In this document: positions 29,634 to 38,478 of the stretch, in pieces
How the letters are laid out: the number at the start of each line of letters is the position of its first letter
Numbering within the stretch: the first letter of the stretch is position 1
From: K189A clade bacterium
GTDB taxonomy: Bacteria; Pseudomonadota; Gammaproteobacteria; Pseudomonadales; Azotimanducaceae
Length of the DNA stretch: 64,000 bases
NCBI GenBank assembly: GCA_902565895.1
Contig: CACFGV010000002.1
Span: 1 to 64,000, forward strand
Reading direction: 5' to 3'
The notes under the pieces: generated by a model
The model's database searches: none
Told to the model about the DNA's origin: nothing
What the model saw: the letters and a program-made list of their open reading frames with translations, nothing else
Program-made: the position numbers and the translations under genes

Positions 29634-30741
29634 CCGAACCCTGTCGCGCATTGAGGTACGCCTGCTCACTGATGTCGTGATAGTTCTTCACCGCGCTAAA
29701 GTAGTCCGAATAAGACTTATAAATGCGCTTAGTGAGTTCATCGCCCTGCATGGATTCAGCAACCACCTCGTCCGACAGCGTTTTGAGGCGTTCAAGCACG
29801 TCTTGGGGCAATGCCCGAACTTCGACATCGTGCTCCTCTATCAGCGTGACCAGTGCGGAATTGTTCCGTGCAGTAAATTCGCTGAGCATGTCCTCGTTGA
29901 TGGCGCGAGTAGCGACACTGATCATTTCTTGTAAATCCGCTGGCAAGGACTCCCAAGCGTCTTTGTTTACAAAGGCTTCAAGGGTTGGGCCAGGTTCATG
30001 CCAGCCTGGGTAGTAGTAGTACTGAGCCGCTGTATGCAATGACAAAGCTAAATCGTTGTAAGGGCCAACCCACTCGGTGGCATCAATCACCCCGGTTTGC
30101 AATGCGGTATACACCTCAGATCCTGGCAAGGAGACTGGGACCCCACCCGCCCGCGCAAGCACTTCCCCACCTAATCCAGGAATGCGCATCTTTAAGCCAT
30201 TCAGATCAGCGATAGAGTTGATCTCTTTATTGAACCATCCAGCCATCTGTACGCCAGAGTTGCCGGCAGCAAAAGGCACCAAATTAAACGGCGCATATAG
30301 CTCGCGCCACAACTCCAGGCCGCCGCCATGATGCAACCAACCATTCATCTCTTGTGCATTCATACCAAAGGGTACAGTGGCAAACATTTGCGCTGCAGGA
30401 ATTTTGCCGCGCCAATAATAGGCTGCCCCATGGCCCATCTCCGCAGTGCCCTGGGACACGGCATCAAAAATTTCAAACGCACCCACCAGTTCACCGGCGC
30501 CATAAACCTTGATGTCTAGACGACCGTTACTCATTTTGCGCAAGTGGTCCGCTAACCGTTCTGGGGCAACGCCTAGGCCTGGAAGATTTTTAGGCCACGT
30601 CGTAATCAGCTTCCAACGATATACTTTACTTTCATTCGCTGCTGCCAGGTCCGCTTGGTTGACCGGCTCAGTACCACAACCCAACAGGCCAACCATCAAA
30701 AGCAAAGCCCATGCGCCATAAAAAACCTGTCTAAGTCTCAT
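29620..30741 (-). CDS. dctP: TRAP transporter solute-binding protein (DctP family, TakP-like), probable lipoprotein
   Basis: Binds the substrate in the periplasm and delivers it to DctQM. Started at ATG 30741 (MRLRQVFYGAWALL), behind GGGAG, giving 373 aa. The signal sequence ends in LVGLLGCG-like residues (MVGLLGC), a lipobox, so the protein is probably lipid-anchored; most DctP proteins are soluble. The mature part has WKLITTWPKNLPGLG, GAGELVGAFEIFDAVSQG, the substrate arginine region LKMRIPGLGGEVLARAGG and GVIDATEWVGPYND. These resemble the TakP/lactate branch that binds 2-oxomonocarboxylates or lactate (my recollection; not tested). Confidence 0.9.
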   Translation of the reverse strand: MRLRQVFYGAWALLLMVGLLGCGTEPVNQADLAAANESKVYRWKLITTWPKNLPGLGVAPERLADHLRKMSNGRLDIKVYGAGELVGAFEIFDAVSQGTAEMGHGAAYYWRGKIPAAQMFATVPFGMNAQEMNGWLHHGGGLELWRELYAPFNLVPFAAGNSGVQMAGWFNKEINSIADLNGLKMRIPGLGGEVLARAGGVPVSLPGSEVYTALQTGVIDATEWVGPYNDLALSLHTAAQYYYYPGWHEPGPTLEAFVNKDAWESLPADLQEMISVATRAINEDMLSEFTARNNSALVTLIEEHDVEVRALPQDVLERLKTLSDEVVAESMQGDELTKRIYKSYSDYFSAVKNYHDISEQAYLNARQGSDDGA

Positions 30742-30751
30742 AGTTGCTCCC

Positions 30752-32959
30752 TCATGCATCCAAAATTTGCAGATTGGCGTAGCTCACCATGAGCCATTTT
30801 GCACCTTCCGCAAAATTCACTTGGACCTTGGCCCGCTCGCCACTGCCCTCAAATTGTAAAATCACGCCTTCGCCGTATTTGCCGTGCAGCACACGCTGAC
30901 CCATAGAAAACCCATGAACACCCGGCGTATCCGATAACAAGCCCCCGGCACCATAACCCGATGCCGATGCTGCGGCACTGAATCGGGGTTGGGTACGGCC
31001 GCCAACACGAATCTCCTGCAGTAGGTCTTGAGGGATTTCCCGCAAAAACCGGCTCGGCCGGTTATAGCTGTCTTGGCCGTGTAAGCGGCGGGTTTCAGCG
31101 TAAGTCAGATACAGCTCGCGCATGGCCCGGGTTATGCCCACATACGCCAGTCGCCGCTCCTCTTCCATTCGCCCTGGCTCGTCTGCCGACATCCGGTGTG
31201 GAAATAGGCCTTCCTCGAGGCCACCTAAAAATACCAGCGGAAACTCCAGGCCCTTAGCGGAATGTAGCGTCATCATCTGCACACTGGGGCCTTGGGCAGT
31301 TTGACGATCTCCAGCGTCTAACGTCATTTGATCAAGAAACTCTTGCAGCACGCTGACCTCTGCGCGATCACTGTCCTCAAAAGGGAACACCAGATCTCCG
31401 GCAAACTGGCCGCAGGCCGCCACCAGTTCTTGCAAATTTTCTTTGCGCGCCAGACCGCGTTCGCCGCGCTCTTGGCTGTGAAAGGCCATCAATCCGCTAA
31501 CCTCAATGACATGTTCAGCTAATTCTTCGAGGGTCATCGGCGCCACCGCCTCGGCCAGATCATCCATTAACTGGATAAATGCGCCCACGGTCTTTTGCGC
31601 CCTCGCTGCAATTAATCCTTCGCTTATGCCAGCCTTAGCTGCGGTCCACATGGATTGCTGTCGTTGCCGCGCAAGTTGGCGAATGCTTTCTATACTCTTG
31701 TCACCAATACCGCGAGGAGGCGTATTGACTACGCGCTCGAAAGCCGGGTCAGAGTGCCGGTCTTCGATCAGTCGCATATACGCTAGGGCATTCTTGATCT
31801 CTGCGCGTTCAAAAAATCGCTGCCCACCATAGATCTGATAGGCAATGTTGGCGCGCAACAGCGCTTCTTCTATTACTCGTGATTGGGCATTGGACCGATA
31901 CAACACCGCCACTTCGTCTGCGCTGCCGCCGGTTTCTAACCACTGTTCAATACGCTCGACGATAAAGCGCGCTTCGTCCAGGTCATTAAATCCGGCGTAG
32001 ACCTTAATAGGCTCGCCCTCACCGCCAGCAGACCAAAGTTCCTTCCCCAAGCGATCGGCGTTCTGCTGAATGAGGCCATTGGCGGCATCAAGAATGTTCT
32101 TGGTAGAGCGATAGTTCTGCTCCAGCCGAATGGTATTCACCTGGGGAAAGTGCGCAGTAAAGTTATGGATATTTTCAATCTTTGCCCCACGCCAGCCATA
32201 AATAGATTGGTCGTCGTCACCCACCGCCATGATGTTGGACTGACGGCCTGCCAACACCCGCAACCAGGCGTATTGGATTGCATTGGTGTCTTGGAATTCG
32301 TCCACCAGCAAATGGCTGAAGCGCTGTTGATAGTGCTGCAATAGAGAGGGGTCGTTGAGCCACAACTCATGGCTGCGTAACAACAATTCGGCAAAGTCGA
32401 CTAGCCCACCTTGATCGCAGGTTTCTTCGTAAGCCTGATAAATTTTTTTATGGGTGATTTGAAATAAATCGTCTGCATCGGCAACCTCACGAGCCCGCCG
32501 CCCTTCGTCTTTTTGCCCGTTGATAAACCAAGCCGCTTGCCGCGCCGGCCATTTTTTTTCGTCAATGTCTTGGGTCCGCATAATGCGCTTGATCAAGCGC
32601 ACCTGGTCATCACTGTCGAGGATTTGAAAATTTTGCGGTAATTTGGCTTCTGCCCAATGCATGCGCAGCAATCTGTGAGCCAGGCTGTGAAACGTGCCAA
32701 CCCACATCGAACGGGTGGACAAATTGAGCAAACTTTCTGTGCGCGCGCGCAGCTCTGCGGCTGCTTTGTTGGTAAACGTCACAGCAAGAATGCTATGGGG
32801 CGATATGTTTTCGACTTCGATCAACCAGGCAATGCGATGTACAAGTACCCGGGTTTTACCACTGCCGGCACCGGCAACCACCAAGGCATTTCCAAGTGGC
32901 GCAGAAACAGCAGCGCGTTGCGGGTCATTAAGCCCGTCAATAATGTGGGTTATATCCAA
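30752..32959 (-). CDS. uvrD: DNA helicase II UvrD
   Basis: A 735-aa superfamily 1A 3'-5' helicase used in nucleotide excision repair and mismatch repair. LNDPQRAAVSAPLGN (Q-motif), VVAGAGSGKTRVL (motif I), VDEFQDTNAIQYAWL (motif II), VGDDDQSIYGWRGA (motif III) and LTLHSAKGLEFPLVF-type residues (MTLHSAKGLEFPLVF, motif V) are visible. The N-terminus MDITHIIDGLN and the C-terminal Tudor-like part GQRVLHGKYGEGVIL identify UvrD rather than Rep. It precedes dctP by 10 bp on the same strand. No LexA box was found upstream. Confidence 0.96.
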   Translation of the reverse strand: MDITHIIDGLNDPQRAAVSAPLGNALVVAGAGSGKTRVLVHRIAWLIEVENISPHSILAVTFTNKAAAELRARTESLLNLSTRSMWVGTFHSLAHRLLRMHWAEAKLPQNFQILDSDDQVRLIKRIMRTQDIDEKKWPARQAAWFINGQKDEGRRAREVADADDLFQITHKKIYQAYEETCDQGGLVDFAELLLRSHELWLNDPSLLQHYQQRFSHLLVDEFQDTNAIQYAWLRVLAGRQSNIMAVGDDDQSIYGWRGAKIENIHNFTAHFPQVNTIRLEQNYRSTKNILDAANGLIQQNADRLGKELWSAGGEGEPIKVYAGFNDLDEARFIVERIEQWLETGGSADEVAVLYRSNAQSRVIEEALLRANIAYQIYGGQRFFERAEIKNALAYMRLIEDRHSDPAFERVVNTPPRGIGDKSIESIRQLARQRQQSMWTAAKAGISEGLIAARAQKTVGAFIQLMDDLAEAVAPMTLEELAEHVIEVSGLMAFHSQERGERGLARKENLQELVAACGQFAGDLVFPFEDSDRAEVSVLQEFLDQMTLDAGDRQTAQGPSVQMMTLHSAKGLEFPLVFLGGLEEGLFPHRMSADEPGRMEEERRLAYVGITRAMRELYLTYAETRRLHGQDSYNRPSRFLREIPQDLLQEIRVGGRTQPRFSAAASASGYGAGGLLSDTPGVHGFSMGQRVLHGKYGEGVILQFEGSGERAKVQVNFAEGAKWLMVSYANLQILDA

Positions 32960-32978
32960 TCAGCTAGGCCCAGTTAGT

Positions 32979-33024
32979 CACGACAATGTCGTGGTTTAAG
33001 CACGCGATGGTGCACGCCATCGCG
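32979..33024. repeat. Two adjacent inverted repeats upstream of uvrD
   Basis: CACGACA-A-TGTCGTG (32979-32993) is a perfect 7-bp palindrome with a one-base centre. CGCGATGG-N6-CCATCGCG (33003-33024) is a perfect 8-bp stem with a 6-base loop. They lie in the 124-bp gap between the flagellar-end gene and uvrD, both transcribed leftward. No T-run follows either on the minus strand, so they are not classic intrinsic terminators; the first could be an operator in the uvrD promoter region. Confidence 0.6.
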
Positions 33025-33083
33025 ATGCTAGTCTAACTTTTTAGCAGGACCTTGTTCTAGCCAGCGCCGAGCCTGTGCTTACT

Positions 33084-33896
33084 TTATTCGCTGGCGACGC
33101 TGTCATTGCGCAAACGTTGCAGCTCTCTGGCAATTCGTGCCTGTTCAATCACGTATAAATCCGCCACCTTTTGCTCGAGGTCTTCAAGCAATTTCTGCAC
33201 CCTTTGATTACCCGTACCGTCCAGTTTCTTGAGCGCTTCACCAAGGTTTGCAAGTCGAGCATCGGTGGCTGCTTGATTCTGTAGCATCGCCTCCAAGCTT
33301 CGGGTCAGACGCCGCAGCTGCTCGGCGGTCGCAGAATTCTCTATCTCACCACCGCCGGTTCGTTCGCTCAACTGAGTCAGCCCAGCTAGCAGTGTTGTCA
33401 CCTCGCCGCGCATTTCCTCGATCAATGCTATTGAACTGTCCTGATTGCCGGTTTGCTCGGTGAGCATACTTAAGGTTGCGTCCACCTGGGTCAGTCTAGA
33501 GGACAACTGTAAGGTCATTACCGTAAGGTACACGCCTGTGCTCAATAAGGTGACGCCCAACAGGGTGAAGGCAAAATTTGTGTAGCGCCGAGACTTTGAC
33601 AATTGCTCAGTAGATGCAGATAGCTGTTCAGCAATGTTGGTCACCATATCGGCAACACTGTTGCCCATGGCATCGATCACATCGACACGCGGCTTGCCGT
33701 TGCCATTACCGTTGCCGTTGCCATTCGCAGCAGCTGGACTTGGCGCTTCGGCAGCTTTTCTTTCTGCTGCATCTTCGGTCTGCTTGCCCGCCTCGGCATC
33801 TGCAACCGGAGCGGCCTTTGCCGCTGGCTTTTTGGCTTTAGATGCCTTACCGCCCTTTTTGTCTTTCTTAAACTTGCTTAGTAGCTTTTCGAACAT
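33084..33896 (-). CDS. Membrane protein with Lys/Ala-rich head, (NG)n linker and coiled coil
   Basis: Not recognised as a named family. The 270 aa show, in order: a basic Lys/Ala-rich N-terminus (1-30), an acidic Ala/Glu part, an Asn-Gly repeat (about residues 58-67, encoded by imperfect 6-bp units near 33690-33727), one membrane helix (about 105-128, FAFTLLGVTLLSTGVYLTVM) and a periplasmic, Leu/Glu/Gln-rich coiled coil up to the end. The topology is N-in, C-out. It begins 14 bp downstream of the SPOR protein gene behind an AGGAGA site, at the far end of the fliPQR-flhB run, so a role linked to the flagellum or to the envelope is inferred from position only. Confidence 0.75.
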   Translation of the reverse strand: MFEKLLSKFKKDKKGGKASKAKKPAAKAAPVADAEAGKQTEDAAERKAAEAPSPAAANGNGNGNGNGKPRVDVIDAMGNSVADMVTNIAEQLSASTEQLSKSRRYTNFAFTLLGVTLLSTGVYLTVMTLQLSSRLTQVDATLSMLTEQTGNQDSSIALIEEMRGEVTTLLAGLTQLSERTGGGEIENSATAEQLRRLTRSLEAMLQNQAATDARLANLGEALKKLDGTGNQRVQKLLEDLEQKVADLYVIEQARIARELQRLRNDSVASE

Positions 33897-33910
33897 GTTG
33901 TTCTCCTAAT

Positions 33911-35380
33911 CTAAAGACCGCCCAGCGACATTACTTCTTCGCCGATCAAGTGGGCTGGCACTAAAAACGCATCGGAGCCCGTGTCCAGCGTGTCTCTAGC
34001 ACGTTGCCGATCCGCAAAAGGACCACTGACCACGACGAAGCGTTTTGGGTTAGTGCCTTTTATAAAAACTTTTGTCTTTCGCTCGTTGCTGTAATTGCTT
34101 CGCCAAACCAGTGCACCCTGCAGTCGCGTAAAGGAACCATGCTGTACAAAAATGCCCTTTGGTTTAGCCAGCACGTTGCTTACAAGGGTTTGAGTCTGTG
34201 TTGCCGCCGCGACGCTAGCTGGCGCTTTTACCAACGCTTTAGATTCTGTCTTGGCCGGCGTGTCAGGCACGGTCGACGCGAAGATCTGCATAAGCTCGGT
34301 GTCTTCCGTGGCCGTTAACGGCGTCTTGGATTTGACTACCGGCGCAATCAAAGTCGCCTCTGCCATTGTGGTTTGAGTAACGGAGACAGCCTTTGCCTCA
34401 GCCTCAGCTCTATCCCGCGTAACGCCTTCTTCTGTCTCTACAACCTCTATCGGTTCACCTGCAACGGTGGCATCTGCCACCACGGCTTGTTCTGTTTCTG
34501 CGCTGTTCATGAATCCAGGTGTCATATCCAGCTGCACAGCAACGACAAGTCCAATAAACACGATACCCGCCGCTAACTGTAATAACGCAAATGGCTTACG
34601 CGGAGCGGCTACCTCATCGCGCTGCTTTGTTTGTTCGCGCGTTTGTTGTTGCTTGTTTTGCTTGCGTTGAGCCTTCAACAACGCACGAACATCCAAGTCG
34701 TTGTCTACACTAGGTTCGGTTCTCGCTTTTTTTGGAAAGTCTAAGACTTCTGTTGGGGTCGGCAAATTAGCGATCATGCTCATGTCTCGGATTGCACTCT
34801 GCACGGCACTAAAGTCCGCACTATGGGCCGCCTGCGCCATGGCATCGTCGCATTGCTTTTGGGTCGGGGTGGCGAAGTCCCAGCGCTGCGCCTTACAACT
34901 ATGCATCAGCTTTTTCAGCGCCGCCCCATTGGTTCCGCCCGGTGTCGCAGACACCATAAGACTAATGCCCGCAGCCTTAAACTGACGAATGATCTTGGCT
35001 GCAAAACACACGCCGTCAGCCTTAAGTATGGTGAGACTTTCATATACCCAAACCTCGCGGGTACGATGTTTGTCGCTATCCGCAGCTTCGGTCACTTTAG
35101 CCACCTCAATATCAGCAAGCCGCTGGTTGAGCGCTTGCAGAATACCGTCGCGGTCAGCCGGCAATTTCCGAATTTTGGGCCTCGCATTACCTTCCAACGC
35201 ACTGAGCTGGTCGAGCATGCGCGCAACGTAGTAGGCCATCAAGCCAGGCTGATCCGCTGCAACGATTACCGTATTGCCACTGGTCTGCAAAGCCTGAACG
35301 ATGCGTCGCTGTGCGTGTTCATGCTCAAGCGTGAAGTACCCTATGTTGGGTTGTTCTAATTTGTTGCGGTTCGGAATCAT
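33911..35380 (-). CDS. DamX-like membrane protein with C-terminal SPOR domain
   Basis: Start set at ATG 35380 (MIPNRNKLEQPN) behind GGAGA; two earlier ATGs at 35392 and 35395 are possible. 489 aa. The N-terminal cytoplasmic domain (about 20-205) looks like a worn AAA/ExeA-type fold (VIVAADQPGLMAYYVARML) with no Walker A. A Lys/Gln-rich linker leads to one membrane helix (about 264-284), an Ala/Glu/Thr-rich periplasmic linker, and a SPOR domain with FVQHGSFTRLQGALVWRSNY and VVVSGPFADRQRARDTL. SPOR domains bind denuded septal peptidoglycan. The order of domains matches E. coli DamX. It is 25 bp after flhB and probably in the same transcript, an unusual place for such a gene. Confidence 0.8.
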   Translation of the reverse strand: MIPNRNKLEQPNIGYFTLEHEHAQRRIVQALQTSGNTVIVAADQPGLMAYYVARMLDQLSALEGNARPKIRKLPADRDGILQALNQRLADIEVAKVTEAADSDKHRTREVWVYESLTILKADGVCFAAKIIRQFKAAGISLMVSATPGGTNGAALKKLMHSCKAQRWDFATPTQKQCDDAMAQAAHSADFSAVQSAIRDMSMIANLPTPTEVLDFPKKARTEPSVDNDLDVRALLKAQRKQNKQQQTREQTKQRDEVAAPRKPFALLQLAAGIVFIGLVVAVQLDMTPGFMNSAETEQAVVADATVAGEPIEVVETEEGVTRDRAEAEAKAVSVTQTTMAEATLIAPVVKSKTPLTATEDTELMQIFASTVPDTPAKTESKALVKAPASVAAATQTQTLVSNVLAKPKGIFVQHGSFTRLQGALVWRSNYSNERKTKVFIKGTNPKRFVVVSGPFADRQRARDTLDTGSDAFLVPAHLIGEEVMSLGGL

Positions 35381-35405
35381 GATTTTCTCCATCATTAGCG
35401 CTCGC

Positions 35406-36557
35406 TCAAAGAGCAGCGTTACGGCCAAATTCATCAAAGTTGAAACCTTTAGGCACTTTCGGTTTCGGTCGCGGCGCCTTAGTTGCACCTTTAGCCATGG
35501 CGTTAAGTCCATAGACGTAAGCAATGACTTGGGCCACGGCATAAAACAGATCGGCCGGTATGCGTGCCCCAATTTCTGTTGTGAAGTACAAGGCCCTTGC
35601 TAAGGGGGGCGCTTCGAAAACTTCCACGTCGTGCTCACCCGCAAGTTCACGAATTTTTAGTGCCATAAAGCCCTTACCCTTGGCGACCACTCTGGGGGCA
35701 TCTTCTTTATCCATCTCGTATACCAAGGCGACCGCGAAGTGTTGAGGGTTCGTCACAATCACGTCGGCCCCCGGCACTTCTTCAAGCATGCGCTGCTCGG
35801 CTATTTCCCGCTGTTTTTGGCGGATTTTTTGCCGCACTTCGGGTTGACCCTCGATGTCCTTCATTTCATCGCGGACCTCTTTTTTGGTCATTTTGAGTTT
35901 CTTCGTGAACTCAAATTTTTGATAAGGCACATCTATCGCGGCAATGAGCAGCAACGCCAAACAAGTAATTGTGGCGCCCATGGCGACCAGTTCTAAGCTT
36001 TCAATGATGCCGGCGTTAACATCGAATCGGGCAAAGTGAAAAAAGCGCTCAAGGTTAAAGTACAAAAAGGCGCCCGCGAAAACCGCCACAGCTGAAAACT
36101 TCAGCAGTGACTTACTCAATTCAACCAAGGCGCGCAGCCCAAAAATTCGCGCTAGGCCTTTCAGCGGATTGAGCTTACTCAACTTCGGTGCCGCAGCTTT
36201 TGCAGAAAATACAAAACCACCCAAGGCGGAGGCAGTTCCCACCGCCAGCGCAATGGCGATTAAAAACAGCGGTGTTAAGACTAGAAAGCTGTCAACCATG
36301 AGTGACGAAAAACGCAACACGCTTTGCTCTGCATCAAAGATCAAGCGCGGCTCTAGAATCAACGCACCCTTGAACAGCTCCAAAAACTTCGGCGCAAACC
36401 AAAAGCCGCCGTAATACAGTGTCGCGATAATCCCCAGAGTAACCGCCGCAGTGCTGGCGTCTTGCGAACGCAACACCTGACCGTCTTCCCGGGCTTTTTC
36501 CATGCGTCGCGCGGTGGGGTCTTCGGTTTTGTCGTCTTGATCTTGTTCTTCAGCCAT
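35406..36557 (-). CDS. flhB: Flagellar export switch protein FlhB
   Basis: Substrate-specificity switch of the flagellar type III export gate. 383 aa with four membrane helices in residues about 30-210, then the cytoplasmic domain. The N-terminus AEEQDQDDKTEDPTARRMEKA is typical. KMTKKEVRDEMKDIEGQPEV and the linker are conserved. The self-cleavage site, normally NPTH, reads VTNPQHFAVALVYE: Asn and Pro are kept, but Thr is replaced by Gln. The gene follows fliR by 9 bp, as in most flagellar clusters. flhA, often next, is not in the window. Confidence 0.95.
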   Translation of the reverse strand: MAEEQDQDDKTEDPTARRMEKAREDGQVLRSQDASTAAVTLGIIATLYYGGFWFAPKFLELFKGALILEPRLIFDAEQSVLRFSSLMVDSFLVLTPLFLIAIALAVGTASALGGFVFSAKAAAPKLSKLNPLKGLARIFGLRALVELSKSLLKFSAVAVFAGAFLYFNLERFFHFARFDVNAGIIESLELVAMGATITCLALLLIAAIDVPYQKFEFTKKLKMTKKEVRDEMKDIEGQPEVRQKIRQKQREIAEQRMLEEVPGADVIVTNPQHFAVALVYEMDKEDAPRVVAKGKGFMALKIRELAGEHDVEVFEAPPLARALYFTTEIGARIPADLFYAVAQVIAYVYGLNAMAKGATKAPRPKPKVPKGFNFDEFGRNAAL

Positions 36558-36566
36558 GCCAATAAC

Positions 36567-37334
36567 CTACGTAAACAACGAACCCTGGAGATAACGAAAG
36601 CCGTCGTACCATAGGGTTTCTAGTCGGCTGTAGTAGAAACTCACCGTCAGCGTGACCAGCACCAACCCAATAGGTATCAGTGCCGGAAAACCAACAGCAA
36701 AAATATTCAGACTAGGCGACGCCTTGGAGATAACACCCAAGCAGACATTGATCATGAGCAAACCAAGTAAAACCGGCAGCACCAAAGAAACCGCACCGAC
36801 GAACATTTGGGAGGACCACGTAATCAATCCGGCAATCGCGTTGGTTTGAAACAAGCCCTCGCCGATGGGAATAAAGCGGTAGCTGTCTACTAAAACGCTG
36901 ATAAGCACCAAATGGCCACCAAGACTCAAAAACGCCAATAACCCTATTACCAGTAAGAAGTTCGCCAGTGTCGGCACATTACCCAGATTAGGATCAATCA
37001 TATTCGCCATACCCAGACCCATACCGCCGGATACAACCTGACCAGAAAGAATCACCGCAGCGGCAATTACTTGCAGGGTGAGTCCCATCAACGCGCCAAC
37101 AACAATTTCGTGAAAAATTTTGGTGACTGCGGCAAAGGTGAAAGGGTCAATGGCCGGCACATCTACCGTTTGGAAAATTAGGATCGTGAGCACGGCACCT
37201 ATGGCCACGCGCATGCGCACGTTCAATGCCGATGCGCCAAAAATTGGCGCAGCAATTAGTAAGGCAGATACTCGAATGAACGGCCACATAAACTGCTGGA
37301 CCATTTCAACGAGCTGAATCATTGCCAGATTCAT
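36567..37334 (-). CDS. fliR: Flagellar export gate protein FliR
   Basis: One subunit of the FliPQR core complex of the export gate. 255 aa with about six membrane segments. FMWPFIRVSALLIAAPIFGA near the N-terminus, FHEIVVGALMGLTLQ and VSGGMGLGMANMIDPNLGN are FliR family blocks. Its start is 6 bp from the fliQ stop and its stop 9 bp from the flhB start, in the usual order fliP-fliQ-fliR-flhB. Confidence 0.95.
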   Translation of the reverse strand: MNLAMIQLVEMVQQFMWPFIRVSALLIAAPIFGASALNVRMRVAIGAVLTILIFQTVDVPAIDPFTFAAVTKIFHEIVVGALMGLTLQVIAAAVILSGQVVSGGMGLGMANMIDPNLGNVPTLANFLLVIGLLAFLSLGGHLVLISVLVDSYRFIPIGEGLFQTNAIAGLITWSSQMFVGAVSLVLPVLLGLLMINVCLGVISKASPSLNIFAVGFPALIPIGLVLVTLTVSFYYSRLETLWYDGFRYLQGSLFT

Positions 37335-37340
37335 AACACC

Positions 37341-37610
37341 CTACCCGTTAAGAACACGAACGCGCTCAAAGATGGTGTCGAAATATTCCATCATGACCGC
37401 AAGTTGCCATTCGCCGAAGATCGCAACGGTAATCATCATGACGGCAAGCTTTGGGATGAAGCTCAAAGTCATTTCCTGTATCGAGGTTGCCGCCTGGACA
37501 ATGCCCACCAATAATCCTGACAGCAGCGCAGCGCCTAGAATCGGCGCGGCAACTAATGTAGTAACTGTTAAAGATTCAACGGCAATGTCCATGACAGTAG
37601 CGGTATCCAC
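37341..37610 (-). CDS. fliQ: Flagellar export gate protein FliQ
   Basis: An 89-aa, two-helix membrane protein of the export gate. AVESLTVTTLVAAPILGAALLSGLLVGIVQAATSIQEMTL (about residues 10-49) is the FliQ core, quoted here for its hydrophobic helix and the conserved QAATSIQEMTLSF-type segment that forms the hairpin turn. Between fliP and fliR with 9 and 6-bp gaps. Confidence 0.94.
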   Translation of the reverse strand: MDTATVMDIAVESLTVTTLVAAPILGAALLSGLLVGIVQAATSIQEMTLSFIPKLAVMMITVAIFGEWQLAVMMEYFDTIFERVRVLNG

Positions 37611-37619
37611 ATCGGCCTC

Positions 37620-38429
37620 CTAGGTTAAGAACGTTGCGACCAATGAACTGGTGATAAGCCCCCAGCCGTCGACCAGCACAAACAACAACAGTTTGAAGGG
37701 CAGCGAAATCATCATGGGTGACAACATCATCATGCCCATCGACATAAGAACGCTGGCGACCACCAGATCGATGATGATGAAGGGGATATAAATTAAGAAT
37801 CCGATGGTGAATGCGGTCTTAAGTTCCGAGGTAATAAACGCCGGCATCAACACGGTAAACGGAATGTCTTCGGGCTTTTCTACTGCTGGCTGGTCGGCCA
37901 TTTCCATGAACATCAGCATGTCTTGCTCGCGGGTTTGCGCGATCATGAATTCCTGAATCGGCGCTCGAGCCAACTCAATGCCCTGCATAAAAGAAATTTG
38001 ACCGTCCTGCACTGGCAGAAACGCGTCTTCGTAAACGTTCTCTAGGACCGGTGCCATAATGAACAGGGATAGAAACAACGCGATACCGATCAGCACCTGG
38101 TTTGGCGGCGTTTGCGCCGTTCCCAGGGCCTGTCGCAACAACGACAACACGATGATAATGCGCGTAAATGACGTCATCAGGATAAGCACTGACGGCAGTA
38201 ACGCCAGCACGGTCATCAGCAACAGCAGTTGCAAAGACAAGCTATACTCGGTGCCGTCGTCACTGACTTCGAGCACGTTAAGCGCCGGAATCGCCTCAGC
38301 GGAAACTGTCAACGGCAGCATTAAAAGTGCGCCAAAGCCGAAGATTTGGCCTAGCAGCCGACGACTGGGGAGCCGCCGTTCAATCTGCACCTGCGCTGGA
38401 GCCGTAGATTTATGGGTCACTTGTTGCAT
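37620..38429 (-). CDS. fliP: Flagellar export gate protein FliP
   Basis: The main subunit of the export gate, 269 aa. Family signatures: TSFTRIIIVLSLLRQALG, TPPNQVLIGIALFLSLFIMA, and the C-terminal GLITSSLVATFL. The N-terminus begins with a 25-residue hydrophilic part and then a cleavable-type hydrophobic segment, as FliP often has (LGQIFGFGALLMLPLTVSAEA). The start at 38429 lies 50 bp downstream of a strong sigma-54 promoter. fliO, normally just before fliP, is separated by a transglycosylase gene on the opposite strand. Confidence 0.95.
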   Translation of the reverse strand: MQQVTHKSTAPAQVQIERRLPSRRLLGQIFGFGALLMLPLTVSAEAIPALNVLEVSDDGTEYSLSLQLLLLMTVLALLPSVLILMTSFTRIIIVLSLLRQALGTAQTPPNQVLIGIALFLSLFIMAPVLENVYEDAFLPVQDGQISFMQGIELARAPIQEFMIAQTREQDMLMFMEMADQPAVEKPEDIPFTVLMPAFITSELKTAFTIGFLIYIPFIIIDLVVASVLMSMGMMMLSPMMISLPFKLLLFVLVDGWGLITSSLVATFLT

Positions 38430-38478
38430 GCTTATCCTGTATCGGTTGACGCACCCTGCGTCTTTTGAGGACTACCTA

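Noticed and set aside
33690-33727. Tandem repeat as a phase-variation tract in the coiled-coil gene
   Set aside because: The unit is 6 bp and imperfect (Asn-Gly codons), so length change would keep the frame and only alter linker length.
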